Positions 37,846-47,300 of a stretch of 64,000 nucleotides of DNA are shown piece by piece. Source of the stretch: an uncultured Hyphomicrobiales bacterium (GTDB taxonomy: Bacteria; Pseudomonadota; Alphaproteobacteria; Rhizobiales; Xanthobacteraceae); NCBI GenBank assembly GCA_903839845.1, contig CAIMEA010000204.1:1-64000 (forward strand), in the 5' to 3' direction. Made by a program: the position numbers and the translations under genes. The notes under the pieces are model-generated. The model searched no databases, was not told the DNA's origin, and worked only from the letters and a program-made list of their open reading frames with translations. The stretch's first letter is position 1; each line of letters begins with the position of its first letter.

Positions 37846-39108
37846 TCAGCTACCGGTGGCTTCGCGGTCGACGAACAGGCTGCCCCTGCCGATAACCTTT
37901 TCGCCGACGCTCAGGCCTTCGAGGACCTGAACGGCTTGTCCATTGGAAAGGCCGGTCTTGATGGTGCGTGATTCAAGGGATTTATCGTCGCGGACCACCC
38001 AGACCCGCGCGATGTTGCCGTCGTTGATGATGGCTTCGCGCGGCACTGCCAGTGAGCTGTCGCCCTCGTCGGTGACGATGGTCACGCTGGCGAACATTTC
38101 GGGGCGCAGTATGCCTTCGGCGTTGTTGAGCGTCGCACGCACCACCAAACGGCGGGTGCCGGAGTCGAGCGAGGTCGCGACATAGGCAATGTCCGCGCTG
38201 AAGACGCGGTTCGGATAAGCAAGAACCGAAAAACGCAACGACTGGCCAACTCTTACGTTCGGCGCGTCGATTTCGCGGATGTAAGCGATCAGCCAGACAG
38301 TCGACAGATCGCCAATCACGAACGTCGCGTCATTGGCTGCGGCGCTGTTTGACGTTGTATTGACGTATTGGCCGGGGCCGACCTTGCGCTGCACGACGGT
38401 GCCGGCGATCGGCGAAGAGATCGTGGTCTGTGGGCTGATGTCACCGGTCTCGCCGAACTTGGTGATCTCCTCGTCGGTCTTGCCGAGGATGCGTAAACGG
38501 TTGCGCACGGCTTCGAGCGAAATCTGCGCCGAACGCAAATCGTTCTGCGCGGCCAGGCTCGCTGCCTGCGATTGTTGCACGTCACGCAGCGGTGCGGCGC
38601 GGGTCTCATAAAGCGATTTGTTCTGCTGCTCGACGATCCTAGCCAGGTCGAGCGCGGACTTGGCCTTGTTCATGGTGACGATGGCGCCGATGAAGTCGTT
38701 TTGCGCCTGCACCATGTCCGGCGATTCAACGACGAAAAGGCCTTGGCCGGCCTGCACCATGTCGCCGGGCTTGGCGAGAAGCTTTACGACGCGTCCGGCA
38801 TAGGGCGAATAGACAAGCGTCGCGCGGTCTTCGTCGATGGAGATTTTGCCCTCGGTCAATCGCTCGGTGCGGAAGGTCTGCTGCGTCACTGGCTCGATCG
38901 ACAGCGAGCCCCATTGCTTGGGTCCCGGATACAGACGGTCGCCGACCCGGCGCGCCTGGTTGGGCCGGTCAACTTCGGCAACGACATCGTCCTTATGGCG
39001 CGCGAATGTGCCCGTCAACACGGTCAGCGATATCCCAGCGATCAATACGACTGCTGCGATCGCTATATTTCGCGGGGTCGTCAGCGGCCGCAGTGCAAAC
39101 GGCATCAT
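37846..39108 (-). CDS. RND efflux periplasmic adaptor (membrane fusion) subunit, CzcB-like
   Basis: GRVVKLLAKPGDMVQAGQGLFVVESPDMVQAQNDF; immediately upstream of the RND permease. Confidence 0.92.
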   Translation of the reverse strand: MMPFALRPLTTPRNIAIAAVVLIAGISLTVLTGTFARHKDDVVAEVDRPNQARRVGDRLYPGPKQWGSLSIEPVTQQTFRTERLTEGKISIDEDRATLVYSPYAGRVVKLLAKPGDMVQAGQGLFVVESPDMVQAQNDFIGAIVTMNKAKSALDLARIVEQQNKSLYETRAAPLRDVQQSQAASLAAQNDLRSAQISLEAVRNRLRILGKTDEEITKFGETGDISPQTTISSPIAGTVVQRKVGPGQYVNTTSNSAAANDATFVIGDLSTVWLIAYIREIDAPNVRVGQSLRFSVLAYPNRVFSADIAYVATSLDSGTRRLVVRATLNNAEGILRPEMFASVTIVTDEGDSSLAVPREAIINDGNIARVWVVRDDKSLESRTIKTGLSNGQAVQVLEGLSVGEKVIGRGSLFVDREATGS

Positions 39109-39190
39109 TTTTTAATTGTCCCGATGAGCCGAACCAGAACCCTACGAGCGTGGATCGCCCCCGGCAGGTTTATAGGCCCTACTCATTAAT

Positions 39191-39267
39191 TGCAGCGCTT
39201 TCGTCATATAAATTTTTCACATCGGCATTAAAGCAGTAATCTTGGTCGCTTTTAATGCTGCGCTGCA
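39191..39267. repeat. Nested inverted repeats in divergent intergenic region
   Basis: TGCAGCGC(39191-39198)/GCGCTGCA(39260-39267) enclosing GCATTAAA(39225-39232)/TTTAATGC(39251-39258). Confidence 0.75.
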
Positions 39268-39362
39268 CATTTTACGTTGCAGTGCCTTCCTTATTAAGAA
39301 TAACTTGCAACAAGGCCGTCGGCCGTTATGCTCTGTCTTAACGAATTGGAACAGGCTTTTCC

Positions 39363-40733
39363 GTGCGGGTAATGTCAGTGGTGTCCAGGCGCGTTTTTTT
39401 TATTCTCTGCCTGGTTCTGGGCGCTTTTGCTGCGGCGCCGGCCGCCGCGCAGACAGCGAATGGCAACGGCATCACCGAGCCTTCGATCGCGACCAGCCTG
39501 CCGCAGAACGGCGATCCGGCCGGTGCCCGCAAGCGGCTCGCCGAGCGCGGTTTTACCTACTACCTGATCTATACAAACGACGTTCTCAGCAACCTGTCGG
39601 GTGGCACCCGACGTGGCACCATCGACCAGGGCAAGCTTGAAGCCCAATTCACCCTCGACCTGGAAAAATTCGCCGGCTGGAAGGATCTGACGCTCTACGC
39701 CAACCTCTTCCAGACCCATAATACCGGCCGGATGCGCCGCGACTACATCGGCGGCATGAATACGATCGCGGCAATTGAGGCCAATCCGTCAATCCGCCTG
39801 TCCGAATTGTGGTTCGAGCGGAAATTTTGGGACGGTGCCGCCAGTTTCCGGATCGGCCAGCTCGTCGCCGACAACGAATTCTTCTTCAGCGACCTCAGTA
39901 ATATGTTTTTGCAGACCGACTGGCCGACGATTACGGCGGTCAATCTGCCGGGCGGTGCGCCGGCTTACCCGCTGTCGACGCCGGGTGCGCGGGTGAAGTT
40001 CGATGTCACGCCGAATGTTTCGCTGCTGGCCGCTGTCTTCAATGGCGATCCGGCTGGTCCCTGTGCCGGCGATCCCGACACTTGCAATCGTTATGGCTTG
40101 AATTTCCGGCTGCGTGATCCGGCCTTGGGCGTCGCCGAAGCGCAGTTCCGCTCCAATCAAGGCAAGGACGACACGGGACTGGCGCAGACCATCAAGCTTG
40201 GCGGCTGGAGCCATATTGGCCAGTTCGCCGACCAGCGCTTCGCCAATGACGGCACGTTACTAGCCAATCCGCAGGGTAGCGGCGTGCCGGCGCGGCATCG
40301 CGGCGATTACGGCTTCTATGGCATTATCGATCAACAGATTTACCGGCCGCGCGGCGCCGCCGCCGATGGCGGAATCTCAGTCTATGGCCTTGCGTCGATC
40401 ACGCCGTCCGACCGCAATCTCGTCAACCTCCAGCTCAACGGCGGCGTTGTCTTCGCAGGCTTCGTTCCCGGCCGTCCGGACGATCGTTTTGGTGCCAGCG
40501 TGGTGTATTCGCGCTTCTCGAATAGCGTCAGCGGGTTCGATCAGGATTTGATCAACACCAGCGGCGTGCCAGGCAATGTGCGTGACTATGAAGCCAATAT
40601 TGAGCTGTCCTACGTCGCGCAGATAGTGCCCGGCTGGACGGTGCAACCGGACTTTCAATATATCCGTCATCCGAGCGGTGTCTCCGGCCGCGACGCCAAG
40701 ATGCTGGGCGTCCGCTCTATCTTGAAATTCTGA
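39363..40733 (+). CDS. OprB-like carbohydrate porin family outer-membrane protein
   Basis: Signal peptide (FILCLVLGAFAAAPAAAQ), RLAERGFTYYLIYTNDVLSNLSGGTRRG, LSELWFERKFWDGAASFRIGQLVADNEFF, terminal ...RSILKF; GTG 39363 or ATG 39372 start. Confidence 0.88.
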   Translation: MRVMSVVSRRVFFILCLVLGAFAAAPAAAQTANGNGITEPSIATSLPQNGDPAGARKRLAERGFTYYLIYTNDVLSNLSGGTRRGTIDQGKLEAQFTLDLEKFAGWKDLTLYANLFQTHNTGRMRRDYIGGMNTIAAIEANPSIRLSELWFERKFWDGAASFRIGQLVADNEFFFSDLSNMFLQTDWPTITAVNLPGGAPAYPLSTPGARVKFDVTPNVSLLAAVFNGDPAGPCAGDPDTCNRYGLNFRLRDPALGVAEAQFRSNQGKDDTGLAQTIKLGGWSHIGQFADQRFANDGTLLANPQGSGVPARHRGDYGFYGIIDQQIYRPRGAAADGGISVYGLASITPSDRNLVNLQLNGGVVFAGFVPGRPDDRFGASVVYSRFSNSVSGFDQDLINTSGVPGNVRDYEANIELSYVAQIVPGWTVQPDFQYIRHPSGVSGRDAKMLGVRSILKF

Positions 40734-40835
40734 AGGCCAAAAATTGACCCGCCCGGAGTGGGTCTCTCCGAATTTGCCGCTGCCTCGGCGTTTCTTATTG
40801 GCTATAATTCACAGCCGCCGGGCAGGGACCGAATC

Positions 40836-41861
40836 ATGCAAGTTAACCGAATGGCGCGGAACGCCACTCTTGCCGCCGCCTTTGCCGTCACCTTCGCCAC
40901 GGTTCTGGCGCCGGCCGCGCCGGCGCAGACCCTCGACAAGGTGCGTTTCGGGACCAATTGGGTGGCCGAGGCCGAGCATGGTGGCTACTACCAGGCGGTC
41001 GCCGACGGCACCTACAAGAAGTACGGACTGGACGTCACCATCGTCCCGGGCGGACCGAATGTGAACAACCGCCTGCTGTTGCCGGTCGGCAAGCTCGACT
41101 TCTTCATGAGCGCCAATTCGCTGCAAAGCTTCGACGCGGTCGAGCAGAATGTCCCCACCATCGCCGTGGCGGCAAGCTTCCAGAAGGACCCGCAGGTTCT
41201 GCTGGCGCATCCCGGCAAGGCCAAAAAACTCGAAGACCTCAAGAGACTGACGCTGCTCGTGTCCAAGGAGGGCATCGCCAGCTATTTTCAGTGGCTGAAA
41301 GCCGACTACGGTTTCGACGAAGCCAAGGTGAAGCCCTACACCTTCAATCCGCAGCCCTTCCTTGCCGACGAGAATACGGCGATGCAAGGCTATGTCACGT
41401 CCGAGCCCTACGCGATCGAGACGCAGGGGCATTTCAAGCCGGAAATTTTTCTGCTCGCCGACCATGGCTTCAACAGCTATTCGACCCTGATCGAGACGCG
41501 GCGCGAACTGGTCGAGAAGAATCCCGCGATGGTGCAACGCTTCGTCGATGCTTCGGCGATCGGCTGGTACCATTACCTTTATGGCGACAGCCGGCCCGGC
41601 AACGAGCTGATTAAAAAACAAAATCCGGAAATGACCGATGCGCTTCTGGCCTATTCCATCGCCAAGATGAAAGAATATGGCATCGTCGATTCCGGCGACG
41701 CCGAGAAGCTCGGCATAGGCGCCATGACCGACGCGCGCATGAAAAGTTTTTTCGACAAGATGGTGCGGGCCGGCGTTGTCAACAAAGCAATCGATTACCG
41801 CAAGGCTTTCACGCTGCAGTTCGTCAACAAGGCCGTTGGCGTCGACTTGCGGCCTAAATGA
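40836..41861 (+). CDS. ABC transporter substrate-binding protein (NMT1/THI5-like, NitT/TauT type)
   Basis: Signal peptide; KVRFGTNWVAEAEHGGYYQAVADGTYKKYGLDVTIVPGGPNVNNRLLLPVGKLDFFM. Confidence 0.9.
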   Translation: MQVNRMARNATLAAAFAVTFATVLAPAAPAQTLDKVRFGTNWVAEAEHGGYYQAVADGTYKKYGLDVTIVPGGPNVNNRLLLPVGKLDFFMSANSLQSFDAVEQNVPTIAVAASFQKDPQVLLAHPGKAKKLEDLKRLTLLVSKEGIASYFQWLKADYGFDEAKVKPYTFNPQPFLADENTAMQGYVTSEPYAIETQGHFKPEIFLLADHGFNSYSTLIETRRELVEKNPAMVQRFVDASAIGWYHYLYGDSRPGNELIKKQNPEMTDALLAYSIAKMKEYGIVDSGDAEKLGIGAMTDARMKSFFDKMVRAGVVNKAIDYRKAFTLQFVNKAVGVDLRPK

Positions 41862-42613
41862 CCGCGCAAGGCGAGACAATCGTCCGGCTGCGTGACGTCG
41901 GCAAGACGTTCGACAATGGCACCGCCGCGCTCGCCGGACTGACATTCGACGTCGCCGCCGGCGAATTCGTGTCGCTGCTCGGGCCGTCCGGCTGCGGCAA
42001 ATCGACCGCGCTGCGGATTGTCGCGGGCTTAAGCGAAGCGAGCGCCGGCGTCGTCGAGCGACCTAGCGGCTCGCTCGGCTTCGTGTTCCAGGATCCGACC
42101 TTGATGCCGTGGGCGAGCGTCGCGGCGAACGTGTCCTTGCCGTTCAAACTGCGCGGCGCCGATAATGCCCCATCGCGCGCGGCGGTCACGCAGGCTTTGA
42201 CGCGGGTCGGTTTAGGCGAATTTGCCGCCGCCTATCCGCGCCAGCTGTCGGGCGGCATGCGCATGCGCGTCTCGATTGCCCGTGCACTCGTCACCGAGCC
42301 GGCCCTGCTGCTGATGGACGAGCCATTCGCCGCGCTCGATGAGATCACCCGCTTCAAGCTTAACAACGAATTGCTGACATTGTGGCAGGAGCAGTGCTGC
42401 ACGGTGATCTTCGTCACCCATTCGGTGTTCGAGTCGGTCTTCCTGTCGCAACGCATCCTGGTGATGGCGCCGCGGCCGGGCCGTGTGTTCGCCGAAATCG
42501 ACATACCGGCTTCCTATCCGCGCGACGAGCATTTCCGCACCTCGGCTGAATACGCCGATTATTGCCGGCAGGTATCGGAAGCGCTGGCGCAAGCGATGAA
42601 GGTCGGGCCATGA
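41858..42613 (+). CDS. ABC transporter ATP-binding protein (NitT/TauT type)
   Basis: GPSGCGKSTAL, LSGGMRMRVSIARAL, LLMDEPFAALDEITR; ATGA overlap with upstream gene. Confidence 0.96.
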   Translation: MTAQGETIVRLRDVGKTFDNGTAALAGLTFDVAAGEFVSLLGPSGCGKSTALRIVAGLSEASAGVVERPSGSLGFVFQDPTLMPWASVAANVSLPFKLRGADNAPSRAAVTQALTRVGLGEFAAAYPRQLSGGMRMRVSIARALVTEPALLLMDEPFAALDEITRFKLNNELLTLWQEQCCTVIFVTHSVFESVFLSQRILVMAPRPGRVFAEIDIPASYPRDEHFRTSAEYADYCRQVSEALAQAMKVGP

Positions 42614-43404
42614 ATCGCGCGGCAAACGAACGTAGGCTGCGCGTCGTCGTGCCACTGGCGATGCTGGCGCTGACCCTGCTCGCCTGGGATCTGGCGGTGC
42701 GGGGTTTTGCGATTCCGCCCTATGTGTTGCCGTCGCCAGTCGTCGTCGCGACGACCTTGATCGACGATCGCGATCTGCTGTGGCAGTCGTTACTGGTCAC
42801 GCTGACCATTACCGCCGAGGGCTTTCTGCTGGCCGGTCTCGGCGGCGTGGCGCTGGCGGTTGCCTTCAATCGATGGCGGATCGCTGAATTCGCGCTTTAT
42901 CCTTACGCGGTCATCTTGCAGGTGACGCCGGTGGTCGCGGTGGCGCCGCTGCTGCTGATCTATCTGCCGCAACCTTTGGCCGTGCTGGCCTGCGCCTGGA
43001 TCGTCGCGTTCTTTCCGGTGCTGGCCAATACCACGCTGGGTCTGAACTCGGTCGACCGCAACCTCGTCGCGCTGTTCCAGCTTTACAAGGCGTCACGCTG
43101 GCAGGTGCTGTTGCGCCTGAAACTGCCGGCGGCGCTGCCGCAAATGCTGGCGGGATTGCGCATCGCCGGCGGCCTGTCGCTGATCGGCGCGGTGGTGGCG
43201 GAAATCGCCGCGGGCTCGGCCGGCGCCGGTTCGGGCCTCGCCTATCGCATCGCCGAATCCGGATATCGCCTCAACATCGCGCGCATGTTCGCGGCATTGC
43301 TGCTGCTGTCGCTGGCCGGCGTCGCCATCTTTTTCGTGCTATCGGCGGTGTCGCATCTCCTGCTGCGCCGCTGGCACGAAAGCGCGGCGAAGCAGGAGAG
43401 CTAG
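42610..43404 (+). CDS. ABC transporter permease (NitT/TauT type)
   Basis: YKASRWQVLLRLKLPAALPQMLAGLRIAGGLSLIGAVVAEIAAG; ATGA overlap with ATPase gene. Confidence 0.93.
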   Translation: MNRAANERRLRVVVPLAMLALTLLAWDLAVRGFAIPPYVLPSPVVVATTLIDDRDLLWQSLLVTLTITAEGFLLAGLGGVALAVAFNRWRIAEFALYPYAVILQVTPVVAVAPLLLIYLPQPLAVLACAWIVAFFPVLANTTLGLNSVDRNLVALFQLYKASRWQVLLRLKLPAALPQMLAGLRIAGGLSLIGAVVAEIAAGSAGAGSGLAYRIAESGYRLNIARMFAALLLLSLAGVAIFFVLSAVSHLLLRRWHESAAKQES

Positions 43405-43424
43405 TGGTCCGATTCTAACCCGGA

Positions 43425-44750
43425 TCAGAAGGAGGCCTGCGTCATGATTCCCAGCAGGGCCATGACACCGATCACCTCGATCAGGCTGCGGTGAAAGCGG
43501 AACGTCAGCAAGGCCGCGGTCACGGCCAGGACCGTCACGTGGCTGTCGAGCGCGTGTGGATCGAAGGCATACCAGCGCAGCGGTCCCGCATGCATCTCGG
43601 TCACCTTGCCGAACAGCACGTGCAGGGCGAACCACACCGACAGATTGAGGATGACGCCGACCACGGCGGCGGTGATGGCCGCCAGGGCGCCGGCCAGTTT
43701 CCGGTTGCCGCGCAGGTCCTCGATGAATGGCGCGCCGGCGAGGATCCATAATATCGACGGCACGAAGGTGACCCATATCGTCAGCCCGGCGCCAAGCAAA
43801 CCGGCGACAAGCGGCGTGAACGGCGCGGCGTCGCGAAACGCGGCGAGAAAACCGACGAACTGCGTCACCAGAATCAACGGGCCCGGCGTGGTCTCGGCCA
43901 GGCCGAGCGCGTCGACCATTTCCGGCGCGGTCAGCCAGCCATTGGTCTCGACCGCCTGCTGCGCCATGTACGCGAGCACCGCATAGGCGCCGCCGAAGGT
44001 GACGACCGCCAACTTTGAAAAGAACAATCCGATCGAGACCAGCACATGCTGCGGACCCAGCGCGAGCAAGACGACGAGAACGGGCGCCCACCACGTCAAC
44101 AGGCCGACCGGAATGGCAATCGCGGCATGCCGCCAGCGTCCGGCGATCGGCGTGACAACGTTGTCGTTGGCCGGCACGCCGAGGCGCTCCGGATAGGTCT
44201 TGGCGACGAAAAAGCCGACAGCGCCCGCAGCCACGACGATCAGCGGGAAGGGAAGATCGAAAAAAAAGATACCGACGAAGGCGGCGGCCGCGAGTGCCAC
44301 AAGCAATCGGGATTTCAAGGCGCGCTTGCTGATCCGCAGCAAGGCCTCGACGACGATGACCAGCACGGCGGCCTTGATGCCGAATAACGCACCATCGACG
44401 ACGCCGACGCCGCGGCCATAGGCGTAAAGCAGGCTCAAGGCCAGCATCACCACGGCGCCGGGCAGCACGAACAAGATACCGGCGGCCAATCCGCCGCGCA
44501 CGCCATGTAGCAGCCAGCCGGTATAGGTGGCGAGTTGTTGCGCCTCCGGCCCCGGCAGCAGCATGCAGAAGTTCAGCGCGTGCAGATATTGCGCTTCCGG
44601 CACCCATCTCTTCTCGTCGACGACGATGCGATGCATCAAGGCAATCTGGCCGGCCGGCCCGCCGAAGGACAGGCAGCCGATCTTGAACCAGACCTTGAGC
44701 GCTTCGTTGAAGCTCGGCTTCGGCGTGGCTTGTTTGTTGTTGTCCATCAT
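43425..44750 (-). CDS. chrA: Chromate transporter, long-chain ChrA
   Basis: Two homologous halves; FKIGCLSFGGPAGQIALMHR and FSKLAVVTFGGAYAVLAYMAQQAVE; start codon overlaps chrB stop (TAATG). Confidence 0.93.
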   Translation of the reverse strand: MMDNNKQATPKPSFNEALKVWFKIGCLSFGGPAGQIALMHRIVVDEKRWVPEAQYLHALNFCMLLPGPEAQQLATYTGWLLHGVRGGLAAGILFVLPGAVVMLALSLLYAYGRGVGVVDGALFGIKAAVLVIVVEALLRISKRALKSRLLVALAAAAFVGIFFFDLPFPLIVVAAGAVGFFVAKTYPERLGVPANDNVVTPIAGRWRHAAIAIPVGLLTWWAPVLVVLLALGPQHVLVSIGLFFSKLAVVTFGGAYAVLAYMAQQAVETNGWLTAPEMVDALGLAETTPGPLILVTQFVGFLAAFRDAAPFTPLVAGLLGAGLTIWVTFVPSILWILAGAPFIEDLRGNRKLAGALAAITAAVVGVILNLSVWFALHVLFGKVTEMHAGPLRWYAFDPHALDSHVTVLAVTAALLTFRFHRSLIEVIGVMALLGIMTQASF

Positions 44751-45574
44751 TACAGCGCCTTCGCTGGCCAATTGTGCTTCTCGTCGGCGGCAAAGCGCAG
44801 CCCGGCGAACAGCGCATCATAGATGACAAAGCCCTGCTTTAGCAGGCCATGGTCGTCGTCACCGGCCAGAGCCGAAAGGCCAAGCGACACCGCGTGCAGG
44901 CCGGCGGCTTCCGGCGCAAGGTCAAGCCGTGCCGTGTCGGCGCCGCGCACGATCAAGGCCAGCCGGGCGAGCGACGGCTCGCTCTCGATCCCGAACAGCT
45001 TCAACAACGTATCGAAACTGCAGCGCCCGCCCTCATGCGAAATCTCGACGCCTTCGATATCGAACGGGATCGCGCCGAATTCGCGCGCGGCGTCGGCGAC
45101 ATAGGCCGGATCGACGAACAGGAATTTGGCGTCGGCATCGATGAAGCGGCTGATCAGCCACGGGCAGGCGATGCGGTCGATCTTCGGCCGCCGTCGTGTG
45201 ATCCAGCGGCTCGGCCGCTGCGGCATGATGCGGTCGGCTGTCGCGCGGTCGATGAGCGGCAGCTTGGCCTCCAGCCAGGCGCCCTGGCCGCCGGCGAGCA
45301 TCGTGGCGTTATAGCCGTCGGCGCGCAGTTCGGCGGTGATGGTCTGGCTGAGTTCTTTGCCGGCCTTGCAGGCGATGATGATCGGCCGGGCGCGGTCGAG
45401 CGTATCGATCCAACTGGCCAGCGCGGTCGGCTCGCGCCAGACGGAGCCCGGCAGCAATCCGGCGACGGATTCGTAGATGTCGCGGCGGCGCACGTCGATG
45501 AGTTGCGGCGCGCGCGGCGTTGCCATCGCGTGCCAGAGTTCTAAGGGTGAGATCGAGAAGCTTTGCGCAAGCAT
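44750..45574 (-). CDS. chrB: ChrB-type chromate resistance protein with N-terminal rhodanese domain
   Basis: Rhodanese LIDVRRRDIYESVAGLLPGSVW...IIACKAGKELS; ChrB C-terminal IDRIACPWLISRFIDADAKFLFVDP...FDIEGVEISHEGGRCSFDTLL. Confidence 0.9.
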   Translation of the reverse strand: MLAQSFSISPLELWHAMATPRAPQLIDVRRRDIYESVAGLLPGSVWREPTALASWIDTLDRARPIIIACKAGKELSQTITAELRADGYNATMLAGGQGAWLEAKLPLIDRATADRIMPQRPSRWITRRRPKIDRIACPWLISRFIDADAKFLFVDPAYVADAAREFGAIPFDIEGVEISHEGGRCSFDTLLKLFGIESEPSLARLALIVRGADTARLDLAPEAAGLHAVSLGLSALAGDDDHGLLKQGFVIYDALFAGLRFAADEKHNWPAKAL

Positions 45575-45653
45575 AAGCCCCCTCCATTCATGAAGGAGAC
45601 GGTGCTTGGGCTGTGAAGCCTTCAAAGCGCGGGGCGACCGCCGCTGGCCCCGC
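45575..45653 (-). ncRNA. Structured 5' leader of chrB (candidate cis-regulatory RNA)
   Basis: GCGGGGC/GCCCCGC 7-bp hairpin at predicted TSS, GGCU-UCAC-AGCC hairpin, GCCC..CUCC/GGAG.GGGC helix sequestering GGAGG SD. Confidence 0.7.
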
Positions 45654-45659
45654 TGAAAA

Positions 45660-45688
45660 ATTCTAACGCAGTGTGTCGTCACAGGCAA
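45660..45688 (-). promoter_or_regulatory. chrB promoter
   Basis: TTGCCT-N17-TAGAAT on minus strand. Confidence 0.6.
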
Positions 45689-45691
45689 GCG

Positions 45692-46432
45692 TTAGTGAAA
45701 GAACGCCGGAGCGACCAGCGACACGCCGGATATCAGCAGCAAAACGAGAATGGCTTTGCGGAAGGCCGCGTCATCGAGCCTGCCGTAGAGCCTGACGCCG
45801 AGCCACAGGCCGAGCAACAGCGCCGGCAGGCCCATGACGAAGAGTTTGACGATATCCATGTTGAACAGGTGGCCCGCGGCCGCGAATGTCAGCGTCGCCA
45901 TCGTCATGGTGAAGAACAGCACGGGCTGAAACACGGCGCGCTGCGCGTCCTTCGCGCCGCCGCCGAGTTGCACCCAGATCGTGCTGATGACGCCGCCCAG
46001 CCCGGTGAGACCGCCGAGCAGGCCGTTGAGAACGCCAATGCCGCCATCCAGTGCCGGATTGGACTTGATGGGCGTCAATGTCGGCCGCGCCAGATTATAG
46101 GTGCTGTACGCGATCAGCAGGATGCCGACGCCGATGCGCAGATGCGCGGGATTTAGATACGTCACCAGATAAGCGCCGAGCGGCACGCCGATCGCGCCGC
46201 CGATCACGAAGGGCAGGATTCGCCGCCACTGCAAGGCGTGGCGGACTTTCCAGACGCCATAGGCCTGATTGACGATGCCATAGGCCGCGATCAGCACCGC
46301 CGTTTGCAGCGGCGTGAGAATTTGCAACCAGATGCCCGAGACGACCAGCCCGGCGGCGAAGCCGGTCAAGCCGCTGGTGAAGCCGCCAAGAAATGTCGCG
46401 AGAAAAAAAAGCCCGATTACCATGCCATCCAT
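45692..46432 (-). CDS. TauE/SafE (DUF81) family sulfite exporter-like protein, copy A
   Basis: MDGMVIGLFFLATFLGGFTSGLTGFAAGLVVSGIWLQILTPLQTAVLIAAYG; multi-TM. Confidence 0.9.
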   Translation of the reverse strand: MDGMVIGLFFLATFLGGFTSGLTGFAAGLVVSGIWLQILTPLQTAVLIAAYGIVNQAYGVWKVRHALQWRRILPFVIGGAIGVPLGAYLVTYLNPAHLRIGVGILLIAYSTYNLARPTLTPIKSNPALDGGIGVLNGLLGGLTGLGGVISTIWVQLGGGAKDAQRAVFQPVLFFTMTMATLTFAAAGHLFNMDIVKLFVMGLPALLLGLWLGVRLYGRLDDAAFRKAILVLLLISGVSLVAPAFFH

Positions 46433-46508
46433 AGGTCGCTCCAAAGCGGAAGTGACCAGCGCTTGGATGGAGGAGGACCATCTGGAGGGGAGGCTGTTTG
46501 ATCCCCTG
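46433..46508 (-). ncRNA. Structured 5' leader of tauE copy A (candidate cis-regulatory RNA)
   Basis: AGGGGA-N10-UCCCCU hairpin; GAUGG/CCAUC hairpin; CCAUCC-AAGCGCU-GGUC...GACC-UAU-GGAUGG helix covering the start codon; shared with copy B. Confidence 0.7.
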
Positions 46509-46515
46509 CATGACG

Positions 46516-46542
46516 ACTATACCGGAATGTCCGGCCATCTCA
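46516..46542 (-). promoter_or_regulatory. tauE-A promoter
   Basis: TTGAGA-N16-TATAGT on minus strand. Confidence 0.55.
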
Positions 46543-46559
46543 AGATGGCCGATGAAGGG

Positions 46560-47300
46560 TCAGCCAAACATCGACATCGGCACGATCAGAACGACCCCCG
46601 ACAGCAGCAACAGATAAAGAATGACCTTGCGAAAAGCCATCTCGTCGAGATGGCCGTACAGCTTCAAGCCCACCCAGACGCCAGCGGCGAGAAGCGGCAA
46701 GCCCATGGCATAAATCTTGAGGAGTGCGATGGTGATCGTGCCGTTCACCGTCAAGGATGTGGCCGTCAGAATGAACGCGGCCAGGATTACCGGCTGGAAG
46801 ATCGCCCGCTGTTCGTCCTTTCGCCAGCCGCGCAATTGGCACCAGATGGTGATGATCGGACCGGCGAGTCCCGTCATGCCGCCGAGAATGCCGTTGATGA
46901 TGCCAATACCGAAATCGGCGCGGATGTCGGTTCGAATCGTATGCACTGTCGGCCGCAGCAGGAAGAAGCTGCTGTAGGCGACGAGCAGGACACCAACGGC
47001 GGTGCGCAGGTAATCCGGGTTGGTGAAGGTAAGCAGCGCGGCGCCGAGCGGAACCCCGATGACGCCGCCGGCGATGAACGGCGCTACTGTGCGCCAGTTC
47101 AGCGCATGCCGCAGCTTCCAGATGCTGTAGGTCTGGACCAAAAGACCGTAACCGACGATGAGAGCCGCGGTCTGCGCCGGGGTGAGGATGTGCAGCCAGA
47201 TGCCGGAGACCACCAGGCCCATGGCAAATCCGGCCAGCCCAGAAACGATGCCGCCAAAGAACACCGAAAACAGGAAAAGCGCCAGCGTCAGGCCATCCAT
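46560..47300 (-). CDS. TauE/SafE (DUF81) family sulfite exporter-like protein, copy B
   Basis: MDGLTLALFLFSVFFGGIVSGLAGFAMGLVVSGIWLHILTPAQTAALIVGYG; clear paralogue of copy A. Confidence 0.9.
   Translation of the reverse strand: MDGLTLALFLFSVFFGGIVSGLAGFAMGLVVSGIWLHILTPAQTAALIVGYGLLVQTYSIWKLRHALNWRTVAPFIAGGVIGVPLGAALLTFTNPDYLRTAVGVLLVAYSSFFLLRPTVHTIRTDIRADFGIGIINGILGGMTGLAGPIITIWCQLRGWRKDEQRAIFQPVILAAFILTATSLTVNGTITIALLKIYAMGLPLLAAGVWVGLKLYGHLDEMAFRKVILYLLLLSGVVLIVPMSMFG

Noticed and set aside
40744-40836. Possible TPP or related riboswitch upstream of the NMT1/THI5-like binding protein
   Set aside because: No THI-box core (CUGAGA...ACC...UGAUC) visible; TATAAT at about 40803 puts the start site too close to the ATG for an aptamer; the GGCT...AGCC hairpin there contains the -10 itself
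46532-46549. GGCCATC-ttga-GATGGCC hairpin after tauE-B as a rho-independent terminator
   Set aside because: Strong stem but no following T tract, and it overlaps the -35 of the tauE-A promoter
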